The position numbers and the translations under genes were made by a program. From the NCBI GenBank assembly GCA_033557675.1, contig JAWQRM010000622.1:1-20930 (forward strand): a DNA stretch of 20,930 bases. The letters run 5' to 3'. Positions 1-8,926 of the stretch are shown one piece after another. The notes below the pieces were generated by a model. The model did not search any database. It was not told where the DNA came from and worked only from the letters and a program-made list of their open reading frames with translations. The stretch is from Coptodactyla brooksi (taxonomy: Eukaryota > Arthropoda > Insecta > Coleoptera > Scarabaeidae). Within the stretch, counting starts at the first letter, position 1. Every line of letters begins with the position of its first letter.

Positions 1-110
1 ATGCATCTATCTCTTGTTTGTTTAAATGCAAAATATTTTTAAAATCAGACAGGGTGTTACGTCTGATTTTAAAAATATTTTGCATTTAAACAAACAAGAG
101 ATAGATGCAT
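1..110. repeat. Perfect 50-bp inverted repeat (palindrome)
   Basis: Bases 1-50 and 61-110 are exact reverse complements with no mismatch, separated by a 10-base loop (agggtgttac). The left arm begins at the window edge, so the true repeat may be longer. The loop carries the AGGGTG motif that recurs as a module end further right. The perfect identity contrasts with the decayed repeats around it and implies either a very recent event or an assembly/amplification artefact. Confidence 0.97.
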
Positions 111-293
111 CAATTCCCGGTAAAATATACTGGGTGTAATTCATGGATGACTCGAAAAGTTTTTTTTTATCCAGGGTTATGACCGTTGAATTAAAATATC
201 CCTCTGTATCTCAGTAACTACTAAATTTAGGTGTAGGGACAACTTAAGAAAATTGTAAGAGCACTTCAAGGTGCTTCCAACGAACATAAAGGA

Positions 294-356
294 TATAGGG
301 TGTGCCATTTAATTTTTTTGAATTACTAAAATTTTTACGTTTTGGGGCACTCTATA
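294..356. repeat. Short module with inward-facing GGGTG-type ends
   Basis: The left end tatagggtgtgcc and the right end ggcactctata are imperfect reverse complements about 60 bp apart. The same type of end is seen near 128 (tactgggtgta), at 593-655, near 777 and near 15806. This is a structural observation only; the family was not identified. Confidence 0.5.
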
Positions 357-592
357 CATCTTGGGTCAAGTAATACCAAAGCAACCATAAAATTCAAAGA
401 AATTCTTTTTGAAATACTTGACGTGGCAAAAAAGATGACAACCAAATACCTAGTTGTATGTACATGGTGTTAAAAACAGGCCAGTTTCATCGAATAAATG
501 GTCATAGCTCCGAAAATACTCTAAGTATAATCTATCATAGCATTATATGAAATTTATCGTCTAAGAGAGACAAAATTAAAAAGAGCAAACTA

Positions 593-655
593 TACAGGGT
601 ATTCCATTTAAAGAAGTGAAATATGAGTTGTCCCACATTTATGGAGTACCCTGTA
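593..655. repeat. Short module with CAGGGTA/TACCCTG terminal inverted ends
   Basis: tacagggtattcca at 593-606 and tggagtaccctgta at 642-655 are reverse complements at 13 of 14 positions and bound about 35 bp. TACAGGGTG-type ends of this kind are, as far as I recall, widespread in insect intergenic DNA. No coding capacity is seen. Confidence 0.6.
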
Positions 656-659
656 CATA

Positions 660-1494
660 ATATTTTTAAAATATGCAATTTTTATAACTAAGAACCTTTT
701 GTATAAGAAGTTTTTTGTTAATTGTAATACCTTACGAACCGCCGAAGAATTACACACTAAATGGGCACTTGTATATACAGAGTATTTCAGCACAATGTTT
801 CAGAACTTCTACGAGGGATAGGGTAACCCCGACGACCGGAAATCATATAGTAATGCAGGGCCGGAAATGTTTCTCTGACGCAGTAGATGGCACTGATGCG
901 GATTGTAGTGGGTCAGCAATGTTGATTTCTTTTTTACTTTTTCTTGTCCACAAACTTCAATTCAGCCTCACATCTTGTGCATTGAAGCCGGTGGGCGAAA
1001 CCTCGAACACTATCATTGACCCACATTATTTTTGTTAATGTCAATTTATTATTAAAGCGAATATTCACTTACGTGGCGTTTTTTTTATTTCTGATGAAGT
1101 CGCTGGATGGCTATATGATTCCGAGTCGTAGGGATGCACCCAACCCCTTCTTCAAGTTCTGGAACGTTGTGATGAGACGTCCTGTGTAAATTGATCGAAC
1201 AAATCGACTTCAATCGTTTACGAAAACCAAAATAACACCAGCCAATTTTAAATTTCTTAAGTATTGTAAATTGCAGGCAAATATAACAACTCTAATAATA
1301 TTATCCTATGTAAAGGCGCAATAACCAGCAATATACCTTTGTTTTGTACCTTAGCAATTCTAACAATGTAATACTGAAAAGTTTCATTACTTTCCCTTAT
1401 TGAGGTTATTGAGGTTAGCCTACGTTTGATTTACAAACGATTCAGATCTATCCGAAACTTATTTACTTTACTTTGTTGTACGATACATGTACAA
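660..1494. other. Unassigned stretch upstream of the piggyBac remnant
   Basis: A 107-codon open frame at 715-1038 (+) resembles no family I know, and its composition does not stand out from the surroundings. Near 1396-1422 there is a short direct repeat of the type ttattgaggttattgaggtta. Near 1473-1493 a small hairpin (gttgtac...gtacaac) precedes the piggyBac reading frame. No promoter or transposon end could be fixed. Confidence 0.3.
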
Positions 1495-1495
1495 C

Positions 1496-3277
1496 ATGAC
1501 TTTGTATCATAAAAAATTTCAAATATTAAGTGTGGATGAAGTTAATGCATTACCCTACCGGGAAGGTGATACGTATCAGCAAAAATACGCGGAATTTATC
1601 AGAACACGCGGGTTTATCAGAAGAAGAGGAAAGCGAGGTATGTAGCTATGTTTTCTAAGCTATCTTCATATATTAATTTTATTGTGATGCGGTTCGTGTA
1701 CCTGATTGTGCCAACGACTCTGATTATGAACCAGCAGCAGCTGCCGTAGGTCCCGTAATAGGCGATGACGAATTGAATGTGGAAAGGGAAGAAGTGGTTG
1801 AAAGAGTGATTAAAGATCGCAGTGATACTGAAGGGGAAGTTAAAGAATAAACGAATGTACAACAGCAACAAACTACAGAATCAGATACTGTATTCACTTT
1901 CCGCCAAGATGAACTCTCGCAGATAATATGTATTATCTGAAACGGTGGACAGCATATTGAACACTCCTTAAGCAAGTCGTAGCTGACTTCCTTTTCTTGA
2001 CGGTTTCATCAGTTTTTGCGTTGATTTAGGGACAATTAAAAACATGTATTTTAATATTTTTTCCTATATGTTTTCGCACAACAAATTCCCATTGCTTCGT
2101 GTATGCTTAGGTGAAATATCAGGTCATTCTGACCAGTGGTTCTTTTTTACAGCCTTTTCAAAGTGTAACTTTAATTATGATCACCTTGTATATTGAATTG
2201 TACAAGAAAAGGTGCGACAGATGTAACGGAAAATCTAAGCATTAATCCTACATTCAAGTTTCCTGAAATTGTGGATATCGTCGTTCGAGAAACAAATTGT
2301 CGAGCAAATCAAAATTACCAACTGTGAAATGTTTAAAATCCAGATTTACCAAGCGTAAGTAGCTAGCGTAAGTAGCAGAATGGCCATCCTATATTTCATG
2401 CGACCATGGGAGTAAACCGTTTTCAACGAATTACAAAATACATACGATGTAATAACGGAAATACTCGTGAAGAGCGTATACTTACTGATAAGGCTACTGT
2501 AGTATTAGACATTTGGTTGCAGTTATATCCATACAGAGGCAGAACTCGTTTTACACAGTAGGTACCATCCAAACCAGCTAACTACAATATAAAAGTCTGG
2601 TGAATATGGGTTTCCTCCACGTCATACCCTTTCCATGGACAATTTTGCACAGGACTGGCTTCTTCTGGTGAAGTAGATAAAAATTAACGCGAACATGTTA
2701 GAGAATTATGTATCAACTTATTTAAAAATTCTGGACGCAACATAGTGTGTGATAATTTCTTCACAAGCTATAATTTAGCTTAAATGTTGATGGATGGCTA
2801 CAAATTGTCTTTATTAGGAACTGTGAACAAGAATAATGCTTTATTCCACCAGAATATCTCACCCAAAAGCGTGTGCCACGAAATCAGCAACGAGAAGAAA
2901 ATTCAACTTTATTTGGTTTTTCGAATAATGTTACTATGTGCTGGGATGTTCCGAGGAAAAATAAATCTGTGATTCTATTATCTAGAATCACAGAACAGAA
3001 CATCCTCGAACCGTCAGACATTTCAATGTCAAAAACGCAATAGAAGTGATGTTGGGTACTAAACCAGCGAAACGTGCTAGAGAACAAGAAAACTGGAAGT
3101 TTACACGATTGTAAGCGACAATCATTTATAACTACAAATGATGTTATCATTTATAGCTAACGCTTCTGATGATGCCGATTTCAAAAACACAGATCAACCC
3201 CCAACGCCTGTGTTGTTTGCCGAAAACTAGTATGCCTACTACATTCAGAGGATTCAGACCAGTTATGCAAAATCTAA
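1496..3277 (+). pseudogene. piggyBac-like transposase, broken
   Basis: This is the remnant of a DDD transposase of the piggyBac superfamily, which normally cuts and pastes its element at TTAA sites in the nucleus. In order: an acidic, Glu/Asp/Ser-rich N-terminal part (1600-1850), a helical segment containing NRFQRITKYIRC (about 2410-2450), the block YRGRTRF followed by PSKPANYNIKVW (about 2530-2600), and the block GRNIVCDNFFTSYNLA (about 2735-2780). After that come GTVNKNN (about 2820), a PRKNKSVILLS block (about 2950), and a short Cys/His tail containing CVVCRKLVCLLH (about 3210-3245). The second catalytic Asp (GAT, 2751-2753) survives. The segment that should carry the first Asp (TIDEQ region) is deleted at about 2518-2525, and the GGVD..D region with the last Asp is missing. 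At least several frameshifts and stops occur. A GTATGT at 1638 could be an ancient splice donor, but no matching acceptor is evident. Terminal repeats were not found. Confidence 0.85.
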
Positions 3278-3329
3278 ATAAAAACTATTTTATTTTTGTT
3301 ATTATTTCCAATATATATACAACATATAT

Positions 3330-3945
3330 AGGGGTATTCACGCTATATGGCATGGAATATTGGGGTTAAAATGCGTGACTTCCAAAAAGTTTCAGTTTTG
3401 GAATACATGTGGGTCTATTATGGCTACTTTTTAAAATTATTTTCATATTATGCAGGTGTCCCAAAAGCCCTAAAAGTATCAAAATTGTGCTTTTTTGAAA
3501 TGGAACCGCCTACTTATTGGATTCTCAGATCAAAACAAGTGTCCGCTTTAATAAGGTTTATAATACCTAACCCTTAAGGTTTTCTTAAATAATTTGAATT
3601 TTATCAAAATTTAACCTAATTTTCATGTTTCAAATACTTAAGAAGCTTGAGTTATGTGAGTAAAATTTACAGTGAAGTGTAACAATAGAGGATACTTTTT
3701 ATCTCAATCATAATAAACTTGCCATTTTACAAGTGTCCAAGAATTAAAACCAATCAAATAAGAATTTTAAGTTGCTAGAACTTAATTAACTTAAATAGAA
3801 CGCCAGGAAATGAAAATTTTAATTACCTATTGAATAGTATTAGGGTGTTCATAGCTGAGTCTTTCCGTTTTTACAGAATACGCCAAATACTCGTTTTTTT
3901 ACAGCATTTTGGTGTTTCTTAATTAAAAGTTCTAAATAACATATC
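3330..3945 (+). repeat. Left arm of a long inverted repeat flanking a transposase
   Basis: This arm matches the reverse complement of 5078-5790 over its whole length. Landmarks shared with that complement are: the block around tcataataaacttgccat (left 3708), the block ttattttcatattatgcagg (left about 3437), the block tgacttccaaaa (left about 3367), and the inner block ttacagaatacgccaaata (left about 3872). Identity by eye is around 75-85% with small indels. The arms are far longer than the roughly 30-bp termini of ordinary mariner elements. Whether all of it is one terminal repeat, or an older element invaded by a shorter one, cannot be settled here. Confidence 0.85.
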
Positions 3946-3975
3946 AACGATAACATAAAACAGAAGCAAAATACT

Positions 3976-4922
3976 TGTAATAGATGTTGGAAATGTCGAC
4001 TGTCCATTTTCAGACACTTAAAAATTCTTTTTCCAAAACGACTGTTAACTCTGGACAACATTCTGGATACATTTGCAGGCATCGTGTGAGGTTGTTGGAG
4101 GCGCATTGTAGACAAATCCTTTTATGTATCCCAATAGAAAAAAATCTAGTGGAGTTATGTCGGGGGATCTGGGGGCCAATTTTGAAATCCATTTGTTTTG
4201 AAAGTTGGTATTTAAAAACTGCCGAACCTCGCGATGATAATGGGGCGGAGCTCCAACCAATTGAAGCCACATAGTTGTTCTAATGTTTATAGAGACTTCT
4301 TCTAATAATACCGGATGTTAGTTTAAAAGAAAATCAAGAAACATCATACCATTTAAAGATCCTTAAAAAAAATAGGGTCCAATTAAATGTGGGCCCAGTA
4401 TTCCACCCCACACATTAACAGATTACCTATTCTGATTCCTTATGACTCCGTATTCATGCGGTTTCCAATCAGAATAGTAACTAAAGTGTCTATTCACGAG
4501 ACCGTTGTTATGAAAAGTACATTCATCACTAAATAACACATTATCAAAGAAGTTTTCATTCTCTGCCACTTTATCTAACACTCACATTCAAAATTCAGAT
4601 CGGTTGTCAAAATCATTTCCATAAAGTTCTTGACAAATCTGGATTTTATAAGGATGAAATCTGTGTTTTTTAAGAAGTCTTGAAGTACTTCCTTAACTAA
4701 CATAAGTATTTTCGGATATCTGATTTTGTTTGATATCGTGATTTTCGATAACTGAACCAACTACCGTAAAACATTTTCTTCATCTTCAGTGATAGGTTTT
4801 CTTGTAATGGGTTTTTTATAACTAACTGTTCTACTTTTCTGAAACTGGTTTCAGAAAAGCTCTCAAGAATAACTGGCTTACGAAGCAGACGCAATACGGT
4901 CCTCTTTTGGGTAAATCCTCAT
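3976..4922 (-). pseudogene. Tc1/mariner-superfamily transposase, inactive
   Basis: This is the remnant of a DDE/D transposase lying between the two long inverted arms and read on the minus strand. The ATG at 4922-4920 begins MRIYPKEDR, as is usual for this insect group, and the coding similarity ends near 3976 with the HFQHLL tail typical of the family. That gives about 315 codons, close to full length. The first catalytic Asp lies in LFSDECTF (codon 4525-4527) and the third in RSPDITPLDFFLLGY (codon 4159-4161). Between the first Asp and the later motifs, NVWGGILGPHLIGPYFF is readable around 4405-4355. The second Asp, expected in a Q-D-GAPPH context, is replaced by Val (QLVGAPPHY, about 4255), so the active site is destroyed. 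Several stops and frameshifts break the N-terminal and middle parts. The assignment to superfamily is firm; the exact clade is not. Confidence 0.9.
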
Positions 4923-5077
4923 GTTCACCGAGCAACACCACAACAATATACAAATACTAAGGATCTAAACGGCCACAATTACAAAAAGTAATACCACTCT
5001 AGCAAAAACACACTTTGCAGACTAAAGCGACAGACGAAATGAATTATCTCATATTTTCAAATACCGTAGGCAACTAG

Positions 5078-5790
5078 ATACGTTAGAACTTTTATTTCAA
5101 AAATATTAAATGTTGCAAACGATTATTTGGCGTATTCTGTAAAAACGGGAAGACTTAGCTATGAGCACCCTAATACCATTCGATAGGTCATTAAAAATTA
5201 CATTTCCTGGTAAATTAAAAAATATGGTCTCTGTTTAAATTAATCAAGTGCTAGCCACTTAAAGTTCTTATTTGATTAGTTTTAATTTTTTAATACTTAA
5301 TTTAAGACTTAGCTATGAGCAACCTAATACCATTCGATAGGTCATTAAAAATTACATTTCCTGGTAAATTAAAAAATATGGTCTTCTATTTAAATTAATC
5401 AAGTTCTAGCCATTTAAAGTTCTTATTTGATTAGTTTTAATTTTTGGACGGCCTGTATAAGATGGCAAGTTTATTATGATCGGAAAAGAAATATGATCGA
5501 TTGTTATACTTTACAGCAAATTAAGCCTTATATATTTGAAACATGTGTTATAAGTCTTATTAAAACACACTTATTTTGAGCGGAGAATTCAAAAATGATT
5601 CTTTTCAAAAACTTTCATACTTTTGGGGCTTTTTGGATACCTGCATAATATGAAAATAATTTTAAAATGTAACCATAATAGACACCCATATATCCCGAAA
5701 CTGAATCTGTTTTGGAAGTCACATATGTTGGCTACAATATTCTGTGCCGTGTAACGTGAACTACTGTACACAACTTATTTCACAACTGAA
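5078..5790 (-). repeat. Right arm of the long inverted repeat
   Basis: This is the reverse-complement partner of 3330-3945. It is longer than the left arm because it carries an internal tandem duplication (see 5152-5450). The outer limit is taken where similarity fades near the tandem array at 5763-5848. The inner limit is the block atacgttagaacttttattt at 5078, matching aaaagttctaaataacatat at 3924-3943. Confidence 0.85.
5152..5450 (+). repeat. Tandem duplication of about 154 bp within the right arm
   Basis: The unit beginning gacttagctatgagca at 5152 recurs at 5306 as gacttagctatgagca(a), followed in both copies by the same order of blocks: cctaataccattcgatagg, ttacatttcctggtaaatt, and a block ending near cttatttgattagttttaat. 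Only a few substitutions separate the copies, and the second ends at about 5446. The left arm has one copy, so the duplication came after the inverted arms formed. Confidence 0.92.
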
Positions 5791-5848
5791 TACAACTTGG
5801 TTTACCACTGAGTACAACTTGGTTTTCAATTGAATACAACTTGACTTC
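5763..5848 (+). repeat. Degenerate tandem array of about 22-bp units
   Basis: Three clear copies of a unit of the form (c)aactgaatacaacttggttt occur at about 5781, 5804 and 5826. A more diverged copy (actgtacacaacttattt) lies at about 5763. It sits just at the outer edge of the right inverted arm. Confidence 0.75.
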
Positions 5849-6076
5849 TTGAGTAGTCGACGCTAACTAATGCTGGTCACGCCTTTTGTCTAGTGGTCAG
5901 GCGTCTCTCTCTTTTCTGATCGCGCCATAGCCCATGCTATACCTACCCGGGTATGTAGTTGTGCACACAACGGTTGAACTGCTAAATGGGGCCAGAAAAT
6001 TATTAACTAATACGGGATGAACTATGCACGGAATTGAAGTAATGCATGACGCGCGTTACTTCTTATTATCCACGAA

Positions 6077-6322
6077 ATGCTTGGGAAGTATGGTGCTGGT
6101 GTACCAAAAAGGGCCGCCAAAAGATCCATCAAAAGCAGTAAACAACTACAATTTTTTAAGCATCTCCACAACTTACTGCAAGATAGTCTTAACAAACAAG
6201 TCGTCGCTGAAAGCAACTTCGACGATGTTAAAGATTCCAGGACTCCAGAAATGTTATTAGAATTAATAACTTGTTCCTTGCTTGCAGAAATGTGTAGATA
6301 TCAGTGGTTATTATATAGTTAA
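6077..6322 (+). CDS. Unidentified small ORF, 81 codons
   Basis: The ATG at 6077 opens an 81-residue frame. It begins MLGKYGAGVPKRAAKRSIK, with a basic cluster that could be a nuclear localisation or nucleic-acid-binding patch, followed by amphipathic Leu-rich helices (QFFKHLHNLLQDSLN) and an acidic middle. A stop is followed at once by aataaa (about 6321), a possible polyadenylation signal. I do not recognise the product. A competing frame beginning at 6024 overlaps it and looks less protein-like. It may be the end of a TE or host exon, or chance. The preceding 5850-6020 has no clear gene; tctagtggtcagg near 5890 recalls the D-arm of tRNA-Glu, but nothing supports a full tRNA. Confidence 0.25.
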   Translation: MLGKYGAGVPKRAAKRSIKSSKQLQFFKHLHNLLQDSLNKQVVAESNFDDVKDSRTPEMLLELITCSLLAEMCRYQWLLYS

Positions 6323-6367
6323 TAAAATTTTTGGACAATTTAATGATAAGAATATTGTTTTCTTCCT

Positions 6368-6476
6368 CGCTTCGCCTTACACATTATGAGTTTGATGTTT
6401 TTTGATGCCTGATTGACCACGAAACAAAGTTGGAATACGAAAAAAAACAGTGCTCGTCAATCAAGCATCAAGAAAC
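6368..6476. repeat. Dispersed repeat copy with a local fold-back
   Basis: 6368-6421 (cgcttcgccttacacatta and on to gatgcctgattgacc) is repeated in direct orientation at about 9625-9679. Within this copy, 6397-6420 is an imperfect reverse complement of 6452-6476 (gcctgattgac against gtcaatcaagc), forming a hairpin with a loop of about 30 bases. Confidence 0.65.
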
Positions 6477-6479
6477 TTT

Positions 6480-7941
6480 GAACCTTTAAAATCTAGTAAT
6501 GCAAACTTACCGACGAGTTATTGACTCGATCAATTGGAGATAAATCATTAAAGAAAGTAAAATATAAAATTTATCTCAAGCTATATCATTTAACCTGTAA
6601 TATCACGTCATTAAGTTTCACGTCCAAATCCATTTCCATGGTTAATTCGTGGATTCGTTTAACCTAGCGCTAACTACGATAATGAGTTATTTACTAAGTT
6701 TGATGGCCCACTTATGGCACTATAGAAACGCATTGAATTGAGATGTTTTACGTTTTAGCAGCAAGTTGGTTTCCGCGCACCGCAATATCTGGACTATTTC
6801 ACATTCAAATCGGAATTAAACGGTTGGAATCAAGGTGTACTGATTTATGCGCCAGTGAATACATTTGCGTCGGTCTGATGCTTCTGCTTCTTGGAATGCC
6901 AGCACGTTAACGTGGTTTCTTTTTAGACTCCAGGGCGAGTTAACCATTGACGTGACGGGCCCGTGATTGATGGCAGCAACGTATTAATTAAAACTGGTCC
7001 CCGGTTTCGCGCTCTTCTTCAGAATCCCCTCTCCCTTCTTACCCTGGTAGGTAGACATTCGTAATTAACAACGGTAGTTGACCGCGTTGAATGTTGAGCG
7101 GGGCACATTTGACCGTTGACCACTTATTATGCTCATTGATTTATTGGTAAAGGTTGCTTTGTAGCTCCCGCGCACACTGGTAGAAAACAATTACTTGCTG
7201 CAAAAACAGCTGCTATGTAAATTGTGATATGCATACGTTGCCAAATACATAAATTAATAACAGTATTCCATGCTTAAAATGTTAACCAATTTCGTTCAAT
7301 ACCATAATTAATTGCAAAAATTTCATATTTGTAGGTAAATAATGGTAACAGGTTATGTTTAGAAGTATTGTATTGATAACTTGTGTATTTGTAGAAAATA
7401 TTGATTAACTAATCCATAATTAGCCTACAAGCATCCAATCTTCTAGCTTCATATCTTGACTAAACGTGTTTGCAGCGGCTGCACCGATTGGTATACAACC
7501 TGAAGAATGTATTCTATATTATTTCGTCTAGGAAGAAATATGATTCCTGGTACTGTACTGATCTCACGCAGGTTAACAAAAGAAATAACCACAAAAATCC
7601 CTAGCAAACCGTTAACAAACATCAAATAAACCTTGTGTCAAAATATGCGACATTGTTTGTTTCTGGTACTTACCTGATTACTTAATCTGTCCTCTGATAC
7701 CTTGCGGTGTAGATTGTTTTAGCTAATTATGGTACCTCTCTCCATGTTTTGCATTTTCTTTCTAAAATTTCGTCGGTGTCATTTCAACTATTCCGCGGTC
7801 TTCAACTTCTATTCTTTCTGTCAGTTTGGTTTTCCCATTCTTTCTTCACATGTCGGTTTGTATCCATTCTTGTCATTCTTTGTTACTTAAAACCACTCTG
7901 CTTAGTACCTAAAATCGTCTTTCAGTCTTTCCAATATATTG
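6480..7941. other. Gene-free stretch, possibly regulatory in part
   Basis: No coding similarity or TE motif was recognised. The portion 6760-7260 is richer in GC than its surroundings and lacks obvious repeat structure. It contains homeodomain-type TAATTA cores (for example about 6985 and 7062) and three TTGACC-type half-sites at 7077-7122. This is compatible with single-copy regulatory DNA but is not evidence of it. The 65-codon frame at 7749-7946 is pyrimidine-rich low complexity and is not called. Confidence 0.3.
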
Positions 7942-8052
7942 TTTAAGGGATCATGTCTAGTTGCAGGTTGGAAAAAAACGTGATTTTCGGAGATTTTTAT
8001 AAGAATGTTCCAACTATTTTTTCTTACAACAGAATATTGATATTAAAAGTAT
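7942..8052 (+). repeat. Dispersed repeat, partner of 14487-14596 in inverse orientation
   Basis: tttaagggatcatgtctagt and about 90 further bases match the reverse complement of 14487-14596, including a shared atttttataagaa block and a shared attaaaagt end. Identity by eye is roughly 80%. The TTAA-GGG start suggests the end of a TTAA-targeting non-autonomous element. Confidence 0.75.
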
Positions 8053-8349
8053 ATACCCCGTGTCCGCGTGATTTCTAGGCATGGGCCATCTATTTCAGGC
8101 GACAGCAATGTATGAGAGTGGGGGTATACATACATCGTGGAAACCGGTCGGGCGAGGCACGTCTTATCTGCTATTGACATTGCACCGTAAAAGACGTTGC
8201 TTTTCGTAGAAAAGTAGTGAACGTAAATTTCAAATTTAAAATGGACGTTTCTACCTCCGGTGAAAAATTGTCCACGTGCGATTAAAGAATCTTTAACAAA
8301 TTCTTTTCCAAACCGCATTATGAGCACGATAGGAGATATGGAACATAAA
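8053..8349. other. Unassigned stretch before a transposase tail
   Basis: It contains a 94-codon minus-strand frame (8043-8327) that I do not recognise. The element whose transposase tail lies just downstream may begin here, but no conserved transposase motif is readable upstream of 8350. Confidence 0.25.
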
Positions 8350-8555
8350 TGGTCCCCAAGGTGTCCAGATCTACCCCTTATTTTTTTCTACTTATGGTAA
8401 TGCGCGAACAGAAAATTTGGCTTCCCTGCGGACTAAAATAATAGATGCAGCTAACCTTGTAACAGGAAATACTGTCTAATGTTAGAAGTAATTTCTATCA
8501 CAGGTTAGGATATCGTTTAGCAGCGCAGGGTGACCTATCTGGGCCGCTCTTGTAA
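8350..8555 (+). pseudogene. C-terminal fragment of a Tc1/mariner-type transposase
   Basis: The frame from 8350 reads WSPRCPDLPLIFFYLW, a decayed form of the family's W-PPRSPDLTPLDFFLWG block. It carries the third catalytic Asp (GAT, 8368-8370). After a +1 shift it continues NARTENLASLRTKIIDAANL. After another shift the ending is NVRSNFYHRLGYRLAAQG, closing with a TAA at 8553-8555. The spacing from the PD motif to the stop (about 60 codons) matches the family. This is a different copy from that at 3976-4922 and lies in the opposite orientation. The catalytic core upstream is missing, so it is a relic. Too many frame changes occur for it to appear as a long ORF. Confidence 0.8.
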
Positions 8556-8851
8556 CTTTTTAATTTTTAAATTTAGAATTTATTTTTGGTTCAGGTGGAT
8601 TTTTAGAATTTATTTTATTTTAGAATCCTTTTTTATTTTTTATATGAATAGACTTTTGTCTTTCCGGTGGTATTTAATAACAAATTTTCAAGGAGATCTA
8701 GTGGTGAAAGCAGAAAGGCAAGTTAGAATCCTGGTCGCAGATCAATTCATGTATGAGATATATTAATATGAATATTTCTTGTTTCAGTTAAAAAAAACAT
8801 ATAAACCATTACGTATTTCAAATATGACACCACTACGTATTTTCCAAACAG
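8556..8851. other. T-rich unassigned stretch
   Basis: 8560-8645 is T-rich with repeated tttagaatttatttt units. The 78-codon frame at 8530-8766 follows this low-complexity composition and is not called. Confidence 0.4.
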
Positions 8852-8926
8852 GTAGGAGAGACCTTAGGTAGCTCAAAGGTGCAACATACACCGTCTCAAG
8901 GTTGTAGGTCCGAATTCCGTTGGGCA
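8852..8926 (+). repeat. tRNA-like SINE head with Pol III boxes
   Basis: tagctcaaagg at about 8869 matches the Pol III box A consensus at nearly every position. ggtccgaattcc at about 8908 matches box B (GGTTCGAATCC) with one substitution and one inserted T. Between them, acaccgtctcaaggttgt resembles an anticodon arm with a 7-base loop (gtctcaa). The stems do not pair well enough for a functional tRNA, so a tRNA-derived SINE head or tRNA pseudogene is the better reading. No SINE tail was defined. Confidence 0.45.

Noticed and set aside
715..1038. 107-codon ORF on the plus strand
   Set aside because: No recognisable motif or family, and no supporting signals. It lies between repeat modules and is of a length reached by chance.
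5886..5925. tRNA-Glu-like D-arm (tctagtggtcagg)
   Set aside because: No acceptor pairing, anticodon arm or box B in the expected place; match is limited to about 13 bases.
6397..6476. microRNA precursor
   Set aside because: The fold-back has several mismatches and the sequence is part of a dispersed repeat also present at 9625.
7749..7946. 65-codon Phe/Leu/Ser-rich ORF suggesting a membrane protein
   Set aside because: The composition follows a pyrimidine-rich tract; hydrophobicity is a by-product of T-rich codons.
8043..8327. 94-codon minus-strand ORF
   Set aside because: No family recognised. It adjoins a plus-strand transposase tail and begins in a repeat end.
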